Assembly (NCBI RefSeq): GCF_029946515.1
Contig: NZ_JARZHH010000023.1
Location: 101,585-165,584, forward strand
From: Polyangium sp. 6x1
GTDB taxonomy: Bacteria > Myxococcota_A > Polyangia > Polyangiales > Polyangiaceae
DNA: 64,000 nucleotides
Reading direction: 5' to 3'
Both the position numbers and the translations under genes were made by a program. Position 1 is the first letter of the stretch; every line of letters starts with the position of its first letter. Below the pieces are notes generated by a model. The model had not been told where the DNA came from and did not search any database. It saw nothing but the letters and a program-made list of their open reading frames with translations. Shown here piece by piece: positions 27,156-35,651 of the stretch.

Positions 27156-27321
27156 CGGGCAGCGGGCGGACGCTCTCGACGAGGTCGATCGAGCCCTGCG
27201 CGACCGCGAGGCGCTCGGTGGGCGACAGGCTGAGCATCCAGCGAATGAGCGAGCGATCGATCCCGTCGGCGTCGTAGGGATCCTGATCCGCTCCTACGAT
27301 CTGTTGCGGCGTCTCGAACAC
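27142..27321 (-). CDS. 59-aa conserved-looking small protein upstream of nucleotidyltransferase
   Basis: GTG at 27319-27321, stop TGA at 27142-27144. The product starts MFETPQQIVGADQDPYDADG and continues with an amphipathic helix IRWMLSLSPTERLAVAQ and IDLVESVRPLP. The phrase 'MLSLSPTERL' is like the short proteins that precede nucleotidyltransferase genes of this type. It overlaps that gene by 14 bp in another frame, the arrangement expected for a coupled pair. It may be a small antitoxin-like partner; this is inference, since no such family can be proven by eye. Confidence 0.6.
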   Translation of the reverse strand: MFETPQQIVGADQDPYDADGIDRSLIRWMLSLSPTERLAVAQGSIDLVESVRPLPDGAG

Positions 27322-27363
27322 GGGAGCCAGGGTATCACGGGCGCGGGGTATGGGGGAGGGCCC

Positions 27364-28431
27364 TCACCGGAGCCCCGCCCCCTTCCGCGTCACCCGCGGC
27401 AGCGCCGTCTTCGTCGACGGCTCGAGGGCGAGGTCGTCCGCCTCCCCGGCCGCGAGCCGCAGCGCGCCGGCGTACGCGATCATCGCCGCGTTGTCCGTGC
27501 AGCTCGCGAACGACGGCACGAACAGCGCGATCTTCTGCCGCGCGCACGCCTCCGCCATGCGCGCGCGGAGCCCCCGGTTCGCCGCGACGCCCCCCGCGAG
27601 CACGATCCGCGGCACGCCCTCCACCTTCGCCGCGCGCACCGCCTTGTCCACGAGCGTGCTCACGACCGACGCCTGGAACGCCGCGCAGAGGTCCGCGAGC
27701 GCTTGCCCCTCGGGCGCCTTGCCCAGCGTCGTCACGTGGCGCATCACCGCCGCCTTCAGCCCCGAGAAGCTGAACTCCAGGCTCTCCCGGTGCGCCATCG
27801 AGCGCGGCACCGCGTCCTTCGCCCGGGAAGCATCGCCCTGCGCCGCCAGCCGATCCACCACGGGGCCGCCCGGATACCCGAGCCCGAGGAGCTTCGCCGT
27901 CTTGTCGAACGCCTCGCCCGCGGCGTCGTCGCGCGTCGCCCCGAGCTCGCGGATCGCCGAGAGCCGCGGCGCGTCCACGCGATAAAGCGCCGTGTGGCCG
28001 CCCGAGGCGAGCAGCGCGATGAACGGGTACGAGGGCACGGGCGCCTCCGCCTCGGCCTCGCCCCGCCGCAGGAACACCGCGAGCAGGTGCCCGACGAGGT
28101 GATCCACGCCGACGATCGGCTTGCCCGTCGTGAAGGACAATCCCTTCGCCGCCGAAAGGCCCACGAGCAGCGCCCCGAGCAAGCCCGGCCGCGACGTGAC
28201 CGCGATCCCGTCGACGTCACCCGGCTTCATCCCGGCCCGCGCGAGCGCCTCGCGGATCACCGGCACGATCGCGCGCGCGTGGTCCCGCGAGGCGATCTCC
28301 GGCACCACGCCGCCGTAGGGTGCGTGCGCCTCGACCTGGCTGCGTACGACGTCGGAGAGCACCACGCCGTCCTCCGTCACCACGGCGGCCGCCGTCTCGT
28401 CGCACGACGTCTCGATCCCTAGAACCCGCAT
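27364..28431 (-). CDS. tsaD: tRNA N6-adenosine threonylcarbamoyltransferase TsaD
   Basis: 355 aa, full family length. MRVLGIETSCDETAAAVV is the diagnostic start; GVDHLVGHLLA holds the two metal-binding His; ALLASGGHTALY, FDKTAKLLGLGYPGGPVVD and VLAGGVAANRGLR are the ASKHA nucleotide/metal elements. With TsaB, TsaC and TsaE it makes t6A37 on ANN-decoding tRNAs in the cytoplasm; those genes are not in this window. The start overlaps the stop of the upstream lipoprotein gene by 13 bp, so the two are co-transcribed. Confidence 0.97.
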   Translation of the reverse strand: MRVLGIETSCDETAAAVVTEDGVVLSDVVRSQVEAHAPYGGVVPEIASRDHARAIVPVIREALARAGMKPGDVDGIAVTSRPGLLGALLVGLSAAKGLSFTTGKPIVGVDHLVGHLLAVFLRRGEAEAEAPVPSYPFIALLASGGHTALYRVDAPRLSAIRELGATRDDAAGEAFDKTAKLLGLGYPGGPVVDRLAAQGDASRAKDAVPRSMAHRESLEFSFSGLKAAVMRHVTTLGKAPEGQALADLCAAFQASVVSTLVDKAVRAAKVEGVPRIVLAGGVAANRGLRARMAEACARQKIALFVPSFASCTDNAAMIAYAGALRLAAGEADDLALEPSTKTALPRVTRKGAGLR

Positions 28432-28994
28432 TCGCCCTCCCGGCGCACCAGCGAAAACATCCCGAAGATCGGCCTCCGTCCCTCGTCCGCGTCCGGGTCC
28501 TCGGAGCCCGCGCGCACGAGCCGCACCTCCACGCCCCCGTCCGAGCGCAAGGACAGGAACGCGAGCATCGCCTCGGCCAAAGGCTCGCTCGGCGAGACCG
28601 CGAAGAGCGTGTTGCGCACTCGCCCGTCGCCCATCTCGAACTGCGACAGCGGATCGTGCGCGAGCGGCCGGATCGGGCGGAGCTCGGCGCCGTCGAAGAG
28701 CCGCCGCTCGGGCCTCGTCTGCGTTGCGGCCTCGAACGTCCAGAGCCTCCCCGGCGATTCATCGCCGTCGAGCCGGGTCGCGTCGAGCGTCAGGCGCATC
28801 TGCACCCGAGGGCTCATCCCCTCGCGGAAAGGGCTGCCGAGCGTGATGGCGCCGCAGTACGCCTCGTGCGGGTGCGTGGAGAAACGCGCGACGTCGTTGC
28901 ACCCGGCGAGCGTGGCCCCGGCGACGAGAAGCTGCGCAAACAGGATCCCTCGTCGCGCCTGTTTTCCAGTCTTCCACGGCCGGCCCGCGCGCAT
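28419..28994 (-). CDS. lipoprotein upstream of tsaD, unknown function
   Basis: The ATG at 28992-28994 gives 191 aa with a signal MRAGRPWKTGKQARRGILFA... and lipobox TLAGC. The mature part has two regions of strand-rich sequence (VQMRLTLDATRLDGDESPGR, VRNTLFAVSPSEPL), like small envelope beta proteins. No family is recognised. It overlaps tsaD by 13 bp and is divergent from the PAS-STAS gene, with 76 bp between starts. Confidence 0.75.
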   Translation of the reverse strand: MRAGRPWKTGKQARRGILFAQLLVAGATLAGCNDVARFSTHPHEAYCGAITLGSPFREGMSPRVQMRLTLDATRLDGDESPGRLWTFEAATQTRPERRLFDGAELRPIRPLAHDPLSQFEMGDGRVRNTLFAVSPSEPLAEAMLAFLSLRSDGGVEVRLVRAGSEDPDADEGRRPIFGMFSLVRREGECGF

Positions 28995-29070
28995 CGGCGC
29001 GGATTGTGCCCTCGCCCCCCCTCTCCCGCCACCCCTCTCCGCGCGCCCTTGATAGACTGCCCACCCCTCG

Positions 29071-30648
29071 ATGGAAACCGAAGCCCAAGGCCCCCGGATC
29101 GATCCGCGCGAGTTTTTCGAAAAGGCCCCGGCCTTGTTCTGCGTCCTCGACTCGGACAACCGGATCTATCAGCCGAACGGTGCCTGGGAGCGCGTCACCG
29201 GGTTCTCGCTCGAGGCCCTCGAGGGCATGCGGCTCGAGGACCGTTTGCACCCCGAGGACCGGGATCCGACCCGGCGCACCTCGCGCATCTCCGTCGAGGC
29301 CCAGGGCGCGATCGTGCAGGAGACGCGCTTCCGTTGCGCAGACGACACGTACAAGTGGCTCGAATGGACCATGCGCGTCGTCTTCGAGCGGGGGCTCGTG
29401 TTCTGCTGCGCGCGCTCCATCGAGCAGCCGCGCCGCGCCACCGTCACGGCCGCGCGGCGCCTGGAGGCGTACCTGCGCAAGGCGCCCGTCGCGGTGATCG
29501 AGACCGAGGTCGGCCGCGGCGTGGTCGAGTGGAGCTCGGGCGCCGAGCAAATCTTCGGCTATACGCGGACCGAGGCGCTCGGCAGGAGGCTCGTCGACCT
29601 CATCGTGGCCGAGCCGCAGCGCGAGTCCGTCCAGGAAGCCGCATTCGCGGTCCGCGACGGCCGGAGCCCCTCGGGGCGCTCCGGCGCGATGGAGAACCTC
29701 ACGAAGGACGGCCGGGCGGTCGTGTGTGAATGGCACAACGCGCCGCTCGCGGACGAGGAGGGGCGCGTGCGCGGGGTCCTGAGCATCGCCCTCGACCGGA
29801 CCGAGGTCGAGCACGAGCGCGCGCGGGCCGAGGAGAGCCTCGCGCGGTTCGAGCTGCTCATGCGAGGCTCGAAGAATGGCCTCTGGGATTACGTGCCCGA
29901 CGATCCGAAGAACCCGGCCGATCCCGCGCAGCCGATCTACGTGTCCGACGGGCTCACGAGGCTGCTCGGCATCACGGCGGAGGAGGCGCCGAAGGTGCTC
30001 GGCGCGTGGGAGACGTTCGTGCACCCGGAGGACCGCTCGCGCGTGAAAAAGACGTTCGCGGAGCACATCACGTCGCGTAAGGACGAGACGTACTTCGAGG
30101 GGCGGCTCGTCCGCGGGGACGGCTCGTACCTGTGGGTCGCCAGCACGTTCCAGTCGCTCTGGAACGAGAGTGGCGAGCTCGTGCGGCTCGCCACGGCGAT
30201 CGTGGACATCACCGAGCGCAAGAGCACCGAGGCGGATCTGCGGGACAAGCTCGCGGTCATCGAGCGGCAGGCCGCGTCGATCCGGGAGCTCTCGACGCCG
30301 ATCCTGGAGGTGCAGGAGGGCGTTTTGTGTTTGCCCGTGATCGGCGTCGTCGACAGCGGTCGCGCCGCCGAGATGATGGATGCCGCGCTCGGGAGCGTGG
30401 TCGATCTGCAGGCGCGGTTCCTGATCATCGACCTGACGGGCGTGCCGGTGCTCGACACAGGGACGGCCGATCGCCTGCTCGCGATCGCCCGCGCCGCGAG
30501 CCTCGTCGGCGCAAAGACCGTGATCACCGGGCTCCGGCCCGCGGTCGCGCAGACCGTCGTGACGCTCGGGGTCGCGATGGGCGAGGTGAAGACGCTGCGA
30601 AACTTGAAAGATGGTCTCCGGTACTGCCTACGCGAGGCGAATCGGTGA
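29071..30648 (+). CDS. triple PAS protein with C-terminal RsbR-type STAS domain
   Basis: 525 aa, soluble. Three PAS repeats are visible: residues about 12-130 (FFEKAPALFCVLDSDNRIYQ), 130-255 (LRKAPVAVIETEVGRG) and 265-395 (GLWDYVPDDP, HPEDRSRVKK). The STAS domain spans about 400-520: IRELSTPILEVQEGVLCLPV, then FLIIDLTGVPVLDTGTADRLL and VITGLRPAVAQTVVTLG, the hallmarks of RsbR-type stressosome co-antagonists. It keeps the VLDT threonine (a site phosphorylated in RsbR-family proteins) and AQT. PAS-sensed cues should feed a partner-switch. Its stop is directly adjacent to the convergent MFS gene's stop. Confidence 0.92.
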   Translation: METEAQGPRIDPREFFEKAPALFCVLDSDNRIYQPNGAWERVTGFSLEALEGMRLEDRLHPEDRDPTRRTSRISVEAQGAIVQETRFRCADDTYKWLEWTMRVVFERGLVFCCARSIEQPRRATVTAARRLEAYLRKAPVAVIETEVGRGVVEWSSGAEQIFGYTRTEALGRRLVDLIVAEPQRESVQEAAFAVRDGRSPSGRSGAMENLTKDGRAVVCEWHNAPLADEEGRVRGVLSIALDRTEVEHERARAEESLARFELLMRGSKNGLWDYVPDDPKNPADPAQPIYVSDGLTRLLGITAEEAPKVLGAWETFVHPEDRSRVKKTFAEHITSRKDETYFEGRLVRGDGSYLWVASTFQSLWNESGELVRLATAIVDITERKSTEADLRDKLAVIERQAASIRELSTPILEVQEGVLCLPVIGVVDSGRAAEMMDAALGSVVDLQARFLIIDLTGVPVLDTGTADRLLAIARAASLVGAKTVITGLRPAVAQTVVTLGVAMGEVKTLRNLKDGLRYCLREANR

Positions 30649-31848
30649 CTATCCCTCGACGGGCGCCTGCTCCACGCGGCGCTCGTCCCCGCGGCGCTGC
30701 AGCGCGAGCAGGAGGCCGAGCAGGCTGAATCCGGCGCAGAAGAGGCCGTACATCACGACCTGGTTGCGATCGATGAGCCAGCCGGCCGCCGCGGGGCCCG
30801 CGATCTGCGCGAGGCTACCGAGCGACTGGCTCACGCCGAGCACCGTGCCTTGCTCTTCCTTGGTGACGCTCCTCGTGATGAGCGTCGTCACGCTCGGACG
30901 CACCACAGCGGCGCCAAACGAGCCGAGCACGACGAGCACCAGCAGAAACCCGAGGTTCGTCGCCAGGCCGAGCAAGCAGTAGCCGAGGACCATGGTCCCA
31001 AGGCCGATCGCGGTGAGCCGCTCCTCGCCGAGCCTTTTCACGAGCCGCTTCAAAAGCCCGCCCTGCACGATCGCGCCGATGAGCCCCGAGAGGCCGAAGA
31101 TGAGGCCCGCCTGGTGCAGCTCGTAGTTGAACTGGCGCTTGAGGTAGACGCCGAGCGCGCCCGTGAGCGCGGCGAACGAGAGGCTGAAGAAGAAGAACTC
31201 GGCGAGGTGCTTGCGAGGGCCAGGGCGCGCGAGGTACTCGGCCATCCCGGAGAGGCGTCGGCCCGTCTGGGCCGTAGGCTTGCGCGCCGGGAGGAAAAAC
31301 GCCGTGAGCAGGATGGCGAGCAGGCTGAGGCCGGCGGCCGCGAGCGTGGGCGGCTTGTACTTGAAGAGCGGATCGGGGTGATCACGGAACAGGTACGTGA
31401 GCAGCGCCGTGATGCCAGGGCCGAGCAAGAAGCCAGTGCCAAAGGCGATCCCGAAGAAGCCGAAGGCCTGCGTGCGCTCCTCGTTCGGCTTCGTGACGTC
31501 GGAGATGTACGCCTGGGCAATGCTGAGGTTGCCCGCCGTGAGGCCCGCGATGATGCGGCCAACGAAGAGCATCTCCAGGCTGTGGGCAGCCGCGAGCGTG
31601 AGCCAGCCGATGAGCGTGCCGACCTGGCTGAGCAGGAGCACGGGCTTTCGGCCAATGCGATCCGAGAGCCGGCCGAGCATCGGACCGGAGACGAACATCG
31701 CCGCCGCATAAACCGAGGTCAAAAGCGTCGCCTGGAAATCCGACGCGCCGTAATCCTTCGCGTAATACGGCAGCAGCGGCAGGATCAGCGTCAGGCCGAG
31801 GACGTCGACGAAGACGGTGAGGAATATCGGCAAAAGCGGAGATCGCAT
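30649..31848 (-). CDS. MFS transporter, TCR/Tet-like drug:H+ antiporter
   Basis: 399 aa from ATG 31848, where the first membrane helix begins (MRSPLLPIFLTVFVDVLGLT); a GAGG ribosome site lies upstream. Motif A is clear (GRLSDRIGRKPVLL) and about twelve membrane segments follow, as in TetA-type exporters. It should export a small compound with proton exchange; substrate unknown. The 411-bp gap before it (31849-32259) is filled mainly by an eight-hairpin repeat element that follows the speA gene. Confidence 0.9.
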   Translation of the reverse strand: MRSPLLPIFLTVFVDVLGLTLILPLLPYYAKDYGASDFQATLLTSVYAAAMFVSGPMLGRLSDRIGRKPVLLLSQVGTLIGWLTLAAAHSLEMLFVGRIIAGLTAGNLSIAQAYISDVTKPNEERTQAFGFFGIAFGTGFLLGPGITALLTYLFRDHPDPLFKYKPPTLAAAGLSLLAILLTAFFLPARKPTAQTGRRLSGMAEYLARPGPRKHLAEFFFFSLSFAALTGALGVYLKRQFNYELHQAGLIFGLSGLIGAIVQGGLLKRLVKRLGEERLTAIGLGTMVLGYCLLGLATNLGFLLVLVVLGSFGAAVVRPSVTTLITRSVTKEEQGTVLGVSQSLGSLAQIAGPAAAGWLIDRNQVVMYGLFCAGFSLLGLLLALQRRGDERRVEQAPVEG

Positions 31849-31950
31849 CGACGGCTCGCCTCGTTCGTACGGCGCGCCACGAGGCGTTGGGTGGCGCTGG
31901 GCGCGCATCCTGACACAGGCGGTGCGAATATGCCCTTCCGTTGCGTGAAC

Positions 31951-32252
31951 TTTGGGGCGTTGCCCCAAACCCCAGAGGGGGCTGTCCGCCCCCTTCACCC
32001 CGGACCAGCGCAAGCGCTGGACTCGTGGTCGATGAACTGCGCGATGCGCAGTTCATCGAACGGACCAGGTCAAGATCGCGAGCGACGCCGCCAACCAAGA
32101 CGGCAGCGCTGACGGTTCAACCGGCAACGCGCTACCACCGGCCTGTGGGAAGAACTGCGCATCGCGCAGTTCTTCCCCAAAAGGTCCAGGGCTGGCCCTG
32201 GTTCGGGTCCAGGGGCGAAGAGCCCCTGGTCGGGTCCGGGGTGAAACCCCGG
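31951..32252 (+). repeat. eight-hairpin element, copy A
   Basis: Eight perfect hairpins in 302 bp: H1 31951-31969, H2 31976-31994 (loop TGTCC), H3 32005-32020, H4 32029-32059 (14 bp, TCGATGAACTGCGC with loop GAT), H5 32147-32177 (GGGAAGAACTGCGC, loop ATC), H6 32186-32201, H7 32209-32229, H8 32236-32252. Arms H1-H4 and H5-H8 are inverted copies of each other around an unpaired core (32060-32146) carrying AACCAAGAC and GCTGACGGTTC. It lies between the 3' end of speA and the MFS start, both on the minus strand. No credible ORF lies in it. Confidence 0.9.
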
Positions 32253-32259
32253 CGCTACG

Positions 32260-34194
32260 TCAGAAGCTCAGGTAGGTCTGATCCTTCAGGCCGCGCTCGT
32301 AGTCGGCGAGCAGGCGCATGCCCTCGGTGGGCTTCAAGAGATCCTGCTTGATTGCGCCGTCGACCTGGGCCTTCACCTTTGCGATGAGGCTCTGCGTGTC
32401 GTACTGCGTCATCGCGAGGACTTCGCGGATTTGGTTCCCCGCGATGGTCTCCTCGATGTAGTAGCCGCACTCCTCGTCGTCATCGAGGAAGACGTGCACC
32501 TCGTTCACCCGGCCGAACAGGTTGTGGATGTCGCCCATGATGTCCTGGTAGGCGCCGGTGAGGAAGATGCCGAGGTAGTACGGCTCGTCGCCGCGCAGCG
32601 CGTGGAGCGGCAGCGTCTCCTTCACGTCGGAGAGGTCGATGAACTTCGAGACCTTGCCCTCCGAGTCGCACGTGATGTCGACGAGCGTGCTCTCTGCGCC
32701 GGGCCGCTCGTGCAGCCTGTGGATCGGCACGACCGGGAAGAGCGCGCCGAGCGCCCAGTGATCGAGCAGCGACTGGAACACCGAGAAGTTGCAGATGTAC
32801 TGGTCGGCGAGCTTGTTTCGGAGCTCGACGACGTCCTCCGGGATCTCTGCGGGATCGAGCGCTGCGATGAGCTTCTGCATGCGCTCGGCGGTCTCCCAGA
32901 AGAGGGCCTCCACTCGCGCCTTCACGTCGAGGTTCAGGAGGCCGAGCTCGAACATCTTCTGCGACTCCTCCTTCGCCTGGAGGATGTCGTGCCACGACTC
33001 GGCGAGGTTCTGCACCGAGAGCGTGTCGCGCGTGTCGAGCAGGTTCCGGATGAGCTTGTGCTCCTCGGTCTGGATGTCGATCGGCGCTTCTGGGGTCTTC
33101 TCGATCGAGCCGAACGCCTGCACCACGAGCACGGAGTGGTGCGCGACGATCGCGCGCCCTGATTCGCTCACGATGTTCGGGTGCGGCACCTTCTCGTCGT
33201 CGCAGATGTCCGCGATGTTGAAGACGATGTCGCGCGCGTACTCCTCGACGGAGTAGTTCATCGACGAATGGAACGTCGAGCGCGAGCCGTCGTAGTCGAT
33301 CGCGAGGCCGCCGCCGACGTCCATGTACTCGATGCGGTGCCCCATCTTGCGCAGCTTCGCGTAGTGCCGCGCCGCTTCGCGCACTGCGCGCTTGATGACG
33401 AGGATGTCCGGGACCTGCGAGCCGATGTGGAAGTGCAGGAGCTTGAACGCCGAGCTCATGCCTGCCTCTGCGAGGATCCCGCAGGCTGCGAGGATCTCCG
33501 CCGTCGACAGGCCGAACTTCGCGTGCTCGCCGCCGCTCTCGGCCCACTTGCCGGCGCCTTGCGTCATGAGCCGAACGCGGAGGCCGAGCATGGGCTCCAC
33601 GTTCATTTCCTTTGCAACACGAACGATCGTCCGCACCTCGGAGAGCTTCTCCGCGACGAGGATGACCTTCTTGCCGAGCTTGCGGCCGATCATCGCGGTG
33701 CGGATGAAGTTCTCGTCCTTGTAGCCGTTGCAGACGATGAGCGACTCGTTGTCGGTGTGGACGCTGAGCCCGGCGAAGAGCTCGGGCTTCGAGCCGACCT
33801 CGAGGCCGTAGTGGTAGGTCCGGCCTGCTTCGAGGATCTCCTCCACGACCTCCTTGAGCTGGTTCACCTTGATCGGGAACACGCCGCGGTAGGTGCCGCG
33901 GAACTTGAGGTCCGAGATGGCGCGGTTGAACGCCTCGTTCAGCGTGCGCACGCGGTGGTGCAAGAGATCCTGGAAGCGGATCAGGAGCGGCGTGCGCAGG
34001 CCCTGATCACGCGCCTCTTCGACGACGTCGATGAGGGCGATCTTGCGACCACGATCTTGCAGAGGCGCCGCCGTGATGTTCCCCGAGGGGGTCACGTCGA
34101 AGTAGCCGCGGCCCCAGCGGTCGATCATGTAAAGGGCCTTCGCGTCGTCGGTGCTCCACGCGTCGGTGTCGGTGTCGTGATGGCTGCTGGTCAA
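32260..34194 (-). CDS. speA: biosynthetic arginine decarboxylase (agmatine-forming)
   Basis: 644 aa, typical SpeA length. PLP-binding motif GVFPIKVNQLKEVVEE with the Schiff-base Lys, LEVGSKPEL, HFHIGSQ, and the C-terminal TCDSEGKVSKFID region with the active-site Cys are present. It decarboxylates arginine to agmatine for putrescine/spermidine synthesis in the cytoplasm. Ribosome site AGGGAG precedes the ATG, and a promoter-like TTGAAG-17-TATTGA sits at 34351-34379. The gene ends directly before an eight-hairpin element. Confidence 0.97.
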   Translation of the reverse strand: MTSSHHDTDTDAWSTDDAKALYMIDRWGRGYFDVTPSGNITAAPLQDRGRKIALIDVVEEARDQGLRTPLLIRFQDLLHHRVRTLNEAFNRAISDLKFRGTYRGVFPIKVNQLKEVVEEILEAGRTYHYGLEVGSKPELFAGLSVHTDNESLIVCNGYKDENFIRTAMIGRKLGKKVILVAEKLSEVRTIVRVAKEMNVEPMLGLRVRLMTQGAGKWAESGGEHAKFGLSTAEILAACGILAEAGMSSAFKLLHFHIGSQVPDILVIKRAVREAARHYAKLRKMGHRIEYMDVGGGLAIDYDGSRSTFHSSMNYSVEEYARDIVFNIADICDDEKVPHPNIVSESGRAIVAHHSVLVVQAFGSIEKTPEAPIDIQTEEHKLIRNLLDTRDTLSVQNLAESWHDILQAKEESQKMFELGLLNLDVKARVEALFWETAERMQKLIAALDPAEIPEDVVELRNKLADQYICNFSVFQSLLDHWALGALFPVVPIHRLHERPGAESTLVDITCDSEGKVSKFIDLSDVKETLPLHALRGDEPYYLGIFLTGAYQDIMGDIHNLFGRVNEVHVFLDDDEECGYYIEETIAGNQIREVLAMTQYDTQSLIAKVKAQVDGAIKQDLLKPTEGMRLLADYERGLKDQTYLSF

Positions 34195-34350
34195 CGTCTT
34201 CGTCTCCCTTGGGATCCGAGGGCCATGGCCCTTGCGCGACGTGCTGTTCGAGGCAGAGCTTCCTCGCAGCGCGCGAGAAAGCCTGGGGCGGCTTTGAGCG
34301 AGAAATGCTGTGCGATGGACGTCGGTCTTCCGGTACGTCCGTGCTGCGGC

Positions 34351-34379
34351 TCAATACGCCAGGAAGGCCGAACCTTCAA
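34351..34379 (-). promoter_or_regulatory. candidate sigma70-type promoter for speA
   Basis: On the minus strand TTGAAG (34374-34379) and TATTGA (34351-34356) are separated by 17 bp and lie about 160 bp before the speA ATG. Neighbouring positions 34381-34455 form a purine-rich run on the plus strand. The rest of the 261-bp gap 34195-34455 holds the likely leader RNA. Confidence 0.4.
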
Positions 34380-34455
34380 GGGTGGGGTGCAGGGCCGAGG
34401 GGACGGGACAGACGGACGGGAGAGGAGGGGGCGAGAGGAGTTGGGAGGGGCAGGC

Positions 34456-34824
34456 TCAGACCTTGGCGGCCGGGGTCGCCTTGGCGCGCTTGGAAGCGGC
34501 CTTGTAGTGGTCGTAGAGGCGCGGGACGGGGTAGGCCTCGAGGCGCTTCTTGTACCCCGCGTCCTTCGACCGGTTCTCGGCCGTGAGGATGGCGTCGATG
34601 AGCTTGGCCCGGGTGCCGAACTTCTCCTTGACCTCGGAGAACGTCGCGTGGAGGCGCAGGAGCTTGGCGTTCGAGACGTGATCGAGGCCCTTGTCGCCGC
34701 CGCGGTCCGCGCTCGTACGGCCGACCCACAGGTCCTCCGTCATGAAGCCCTTGAGCGCCTCGACGAGCTTCGCCTTCTCGCCGAACTTCTCCTTGACGAT
34801 CGAGAGCGGTGCCTTGCGTGCCAT
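34456..34824 (-). CDS. small conserved basic protein, unknown function
   Basis: 122 aa; ATG at 34822-34824 preceded by a strong GGAGG ribosome site. Two halves share a repeated pattern: VKEKFGEKAKLVEALKGF and VKEKFGTRAKLIDAILTA, so it is an internal duplication of a ~45-residue helical unit. The C-terminus is Lys/Arg/Ala-rich (YKAASKRAKATPAAKV), like nucleoid or ribosome-associated proteins. The strong ribosome site suggests good expression. I know no function. It is upstream of speA on the same strand and divergent from the ferritin-like gene. Confidence 0.8.
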   Translation of the reverse strand: MARKAPLSIVKEKFGEKAKLVEALKGFMTEDLWVGRTSADRGGDKGLDHVSNAKLLRLHATFSEVKEKFGTRAKLIDAILTAENRSKDAGYKKRLEAYPVPRLYDHYKAASKRAKATPAAKV

Positions 34825-34938
34825 GTCTTTCCTCCGTTGTTGCGCGAGATCACTCGCACGGTGATGGGTAGGGGGCGCCATGTAGCAGACACGGCGGGGG
34901 GAACGCAAGGGAGGGCCGGGAGGGCGACCAGGGCGCAC

Positions 34939-35005
34939 GGTTTTGCCTGGGCTCGCGCGCCTCTCGAAAGGCCGAGCCCGGGAGGCGCGTCTGGCAGGAA
35001 AAACC
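34939..35005. promoter_or_regulatory. nested and alternative stems in a divergent promoter gap
   Basis: In the 281-bp gap between divergent starts (34824 and 35106), an outer 11-bp arm (34939-34949 / 34995-35005, one mismatch) encloses GGGCTCG (34949-34955) / CGAGCCC (34973-34979) and CGCGCCTC (34956-34963) / GAGGCGCG (34982-34989). These two inner stems interleave, so they form a pseudoknot or exclude each other. It could be a leader switch for the ferritin-like gene; function unknown. Confidence 0.35.
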
Positions 35006-35105
35006 TTCCGAGGCGCGCGCGACGCTTGCGGGCGATGCGCGGCCTCGCCACGTAACCCCCGAGGGCGCGGGGCCCTCCACGGGATGAAAGGGGAAGAGGC
35101 GGGAC

Positions 35106-35600
35106 ATGGAGGAGAAGATCATCCAGTGTCTGAACGAGCTCATCGAGCTCGATCTCGCGTGCATCGCGGCCTACGAGATCGCGCGTGCGGTCTCGAGGGA
35201 CGAGGAGATCCAGGGGAAGTTCTCCGAGTTCCAGGAGGACCACCTCCGGCACGTGCGCGAGCTCAGCGAGCACGTGCGCCGCGCAGGCGTCACGCCGCCG
35301 ACCGAGCTCGATACGAAGGGCTTGGTCATCCGGGGCTTCACGATGCTCGCCTCGCAGGAGGATCGGACGGCCGTGCTCGCGATGCGCGGCAACGAGGAGC
35401 TGTCGAACAACGCGTACGCGTCGGCGCTGCAAGCGGGGCTGCCAGAGGAGATCCGCTCGCTCGTCGCGTCGAACTTCGAGGACGAGCGGCGGCACATGAG
35501 CTGGATCCGCGGCGCCGTCTTGCTCCGCGGCTGGGACGTCGAGCAGCCCGAGATCCGCGAGCTGTCGGCCGAAGCCCGAGGGGCCCGCCGGGCAGCTTGA
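35106..35600 (+). CDS. ferritin-like protein, DUF2383/PA2169-type
   Basis: 164 aa. Four helices with carboxylate/His metal-ligand patterns are visible: LIELDLACIAAYEIA, FQEDHLRHVRELSEHV, RGNEELSNNAYASAL and EDERRHMSWIRGA. This fits the PA2169-like ferritin-superfamily domain, which may bind a di-iron centre or act in stress. An AGAGG ribosome site precedes the ATG, and an unusual set of stems lies upstream. The GNAT gene follows after 51 bp. Confidence 0.85.
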   Translation: MEEKIIQCLNELIELDLACIAAYEIARAVSRDEEIQGKFSEFQEDHLRHVRELSEHVRRAGVTPPTELDTKGLVIRGFTMLASQEDRTAVLAMRGNEELSNNAYASALQAGLPEEIRSLVASNFEDERRHMSWIRGAVLLRGWDVEQPEIRELSAEARGARRAA

Positions 35601-35651
35601 CGAGGCCCGCGCGAAGGCGCGTGGCAGGACTTCGATGATACGCTCCCGCCC

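Noticed and set aside
31951..32252. Hairpin element as a tRNA or known ncRNA cluster
   Set aside because: No cloverleaf, no TTCRA T-loop in the right spacing and no CCA end; stems are self-contained hairpins.
34381..34455. Purine-rich run as a G-quadruplex switch
   Set aside because: G-runs are irregular and mostly doublets or triplets without even spacing; it may simply be compositional bias.
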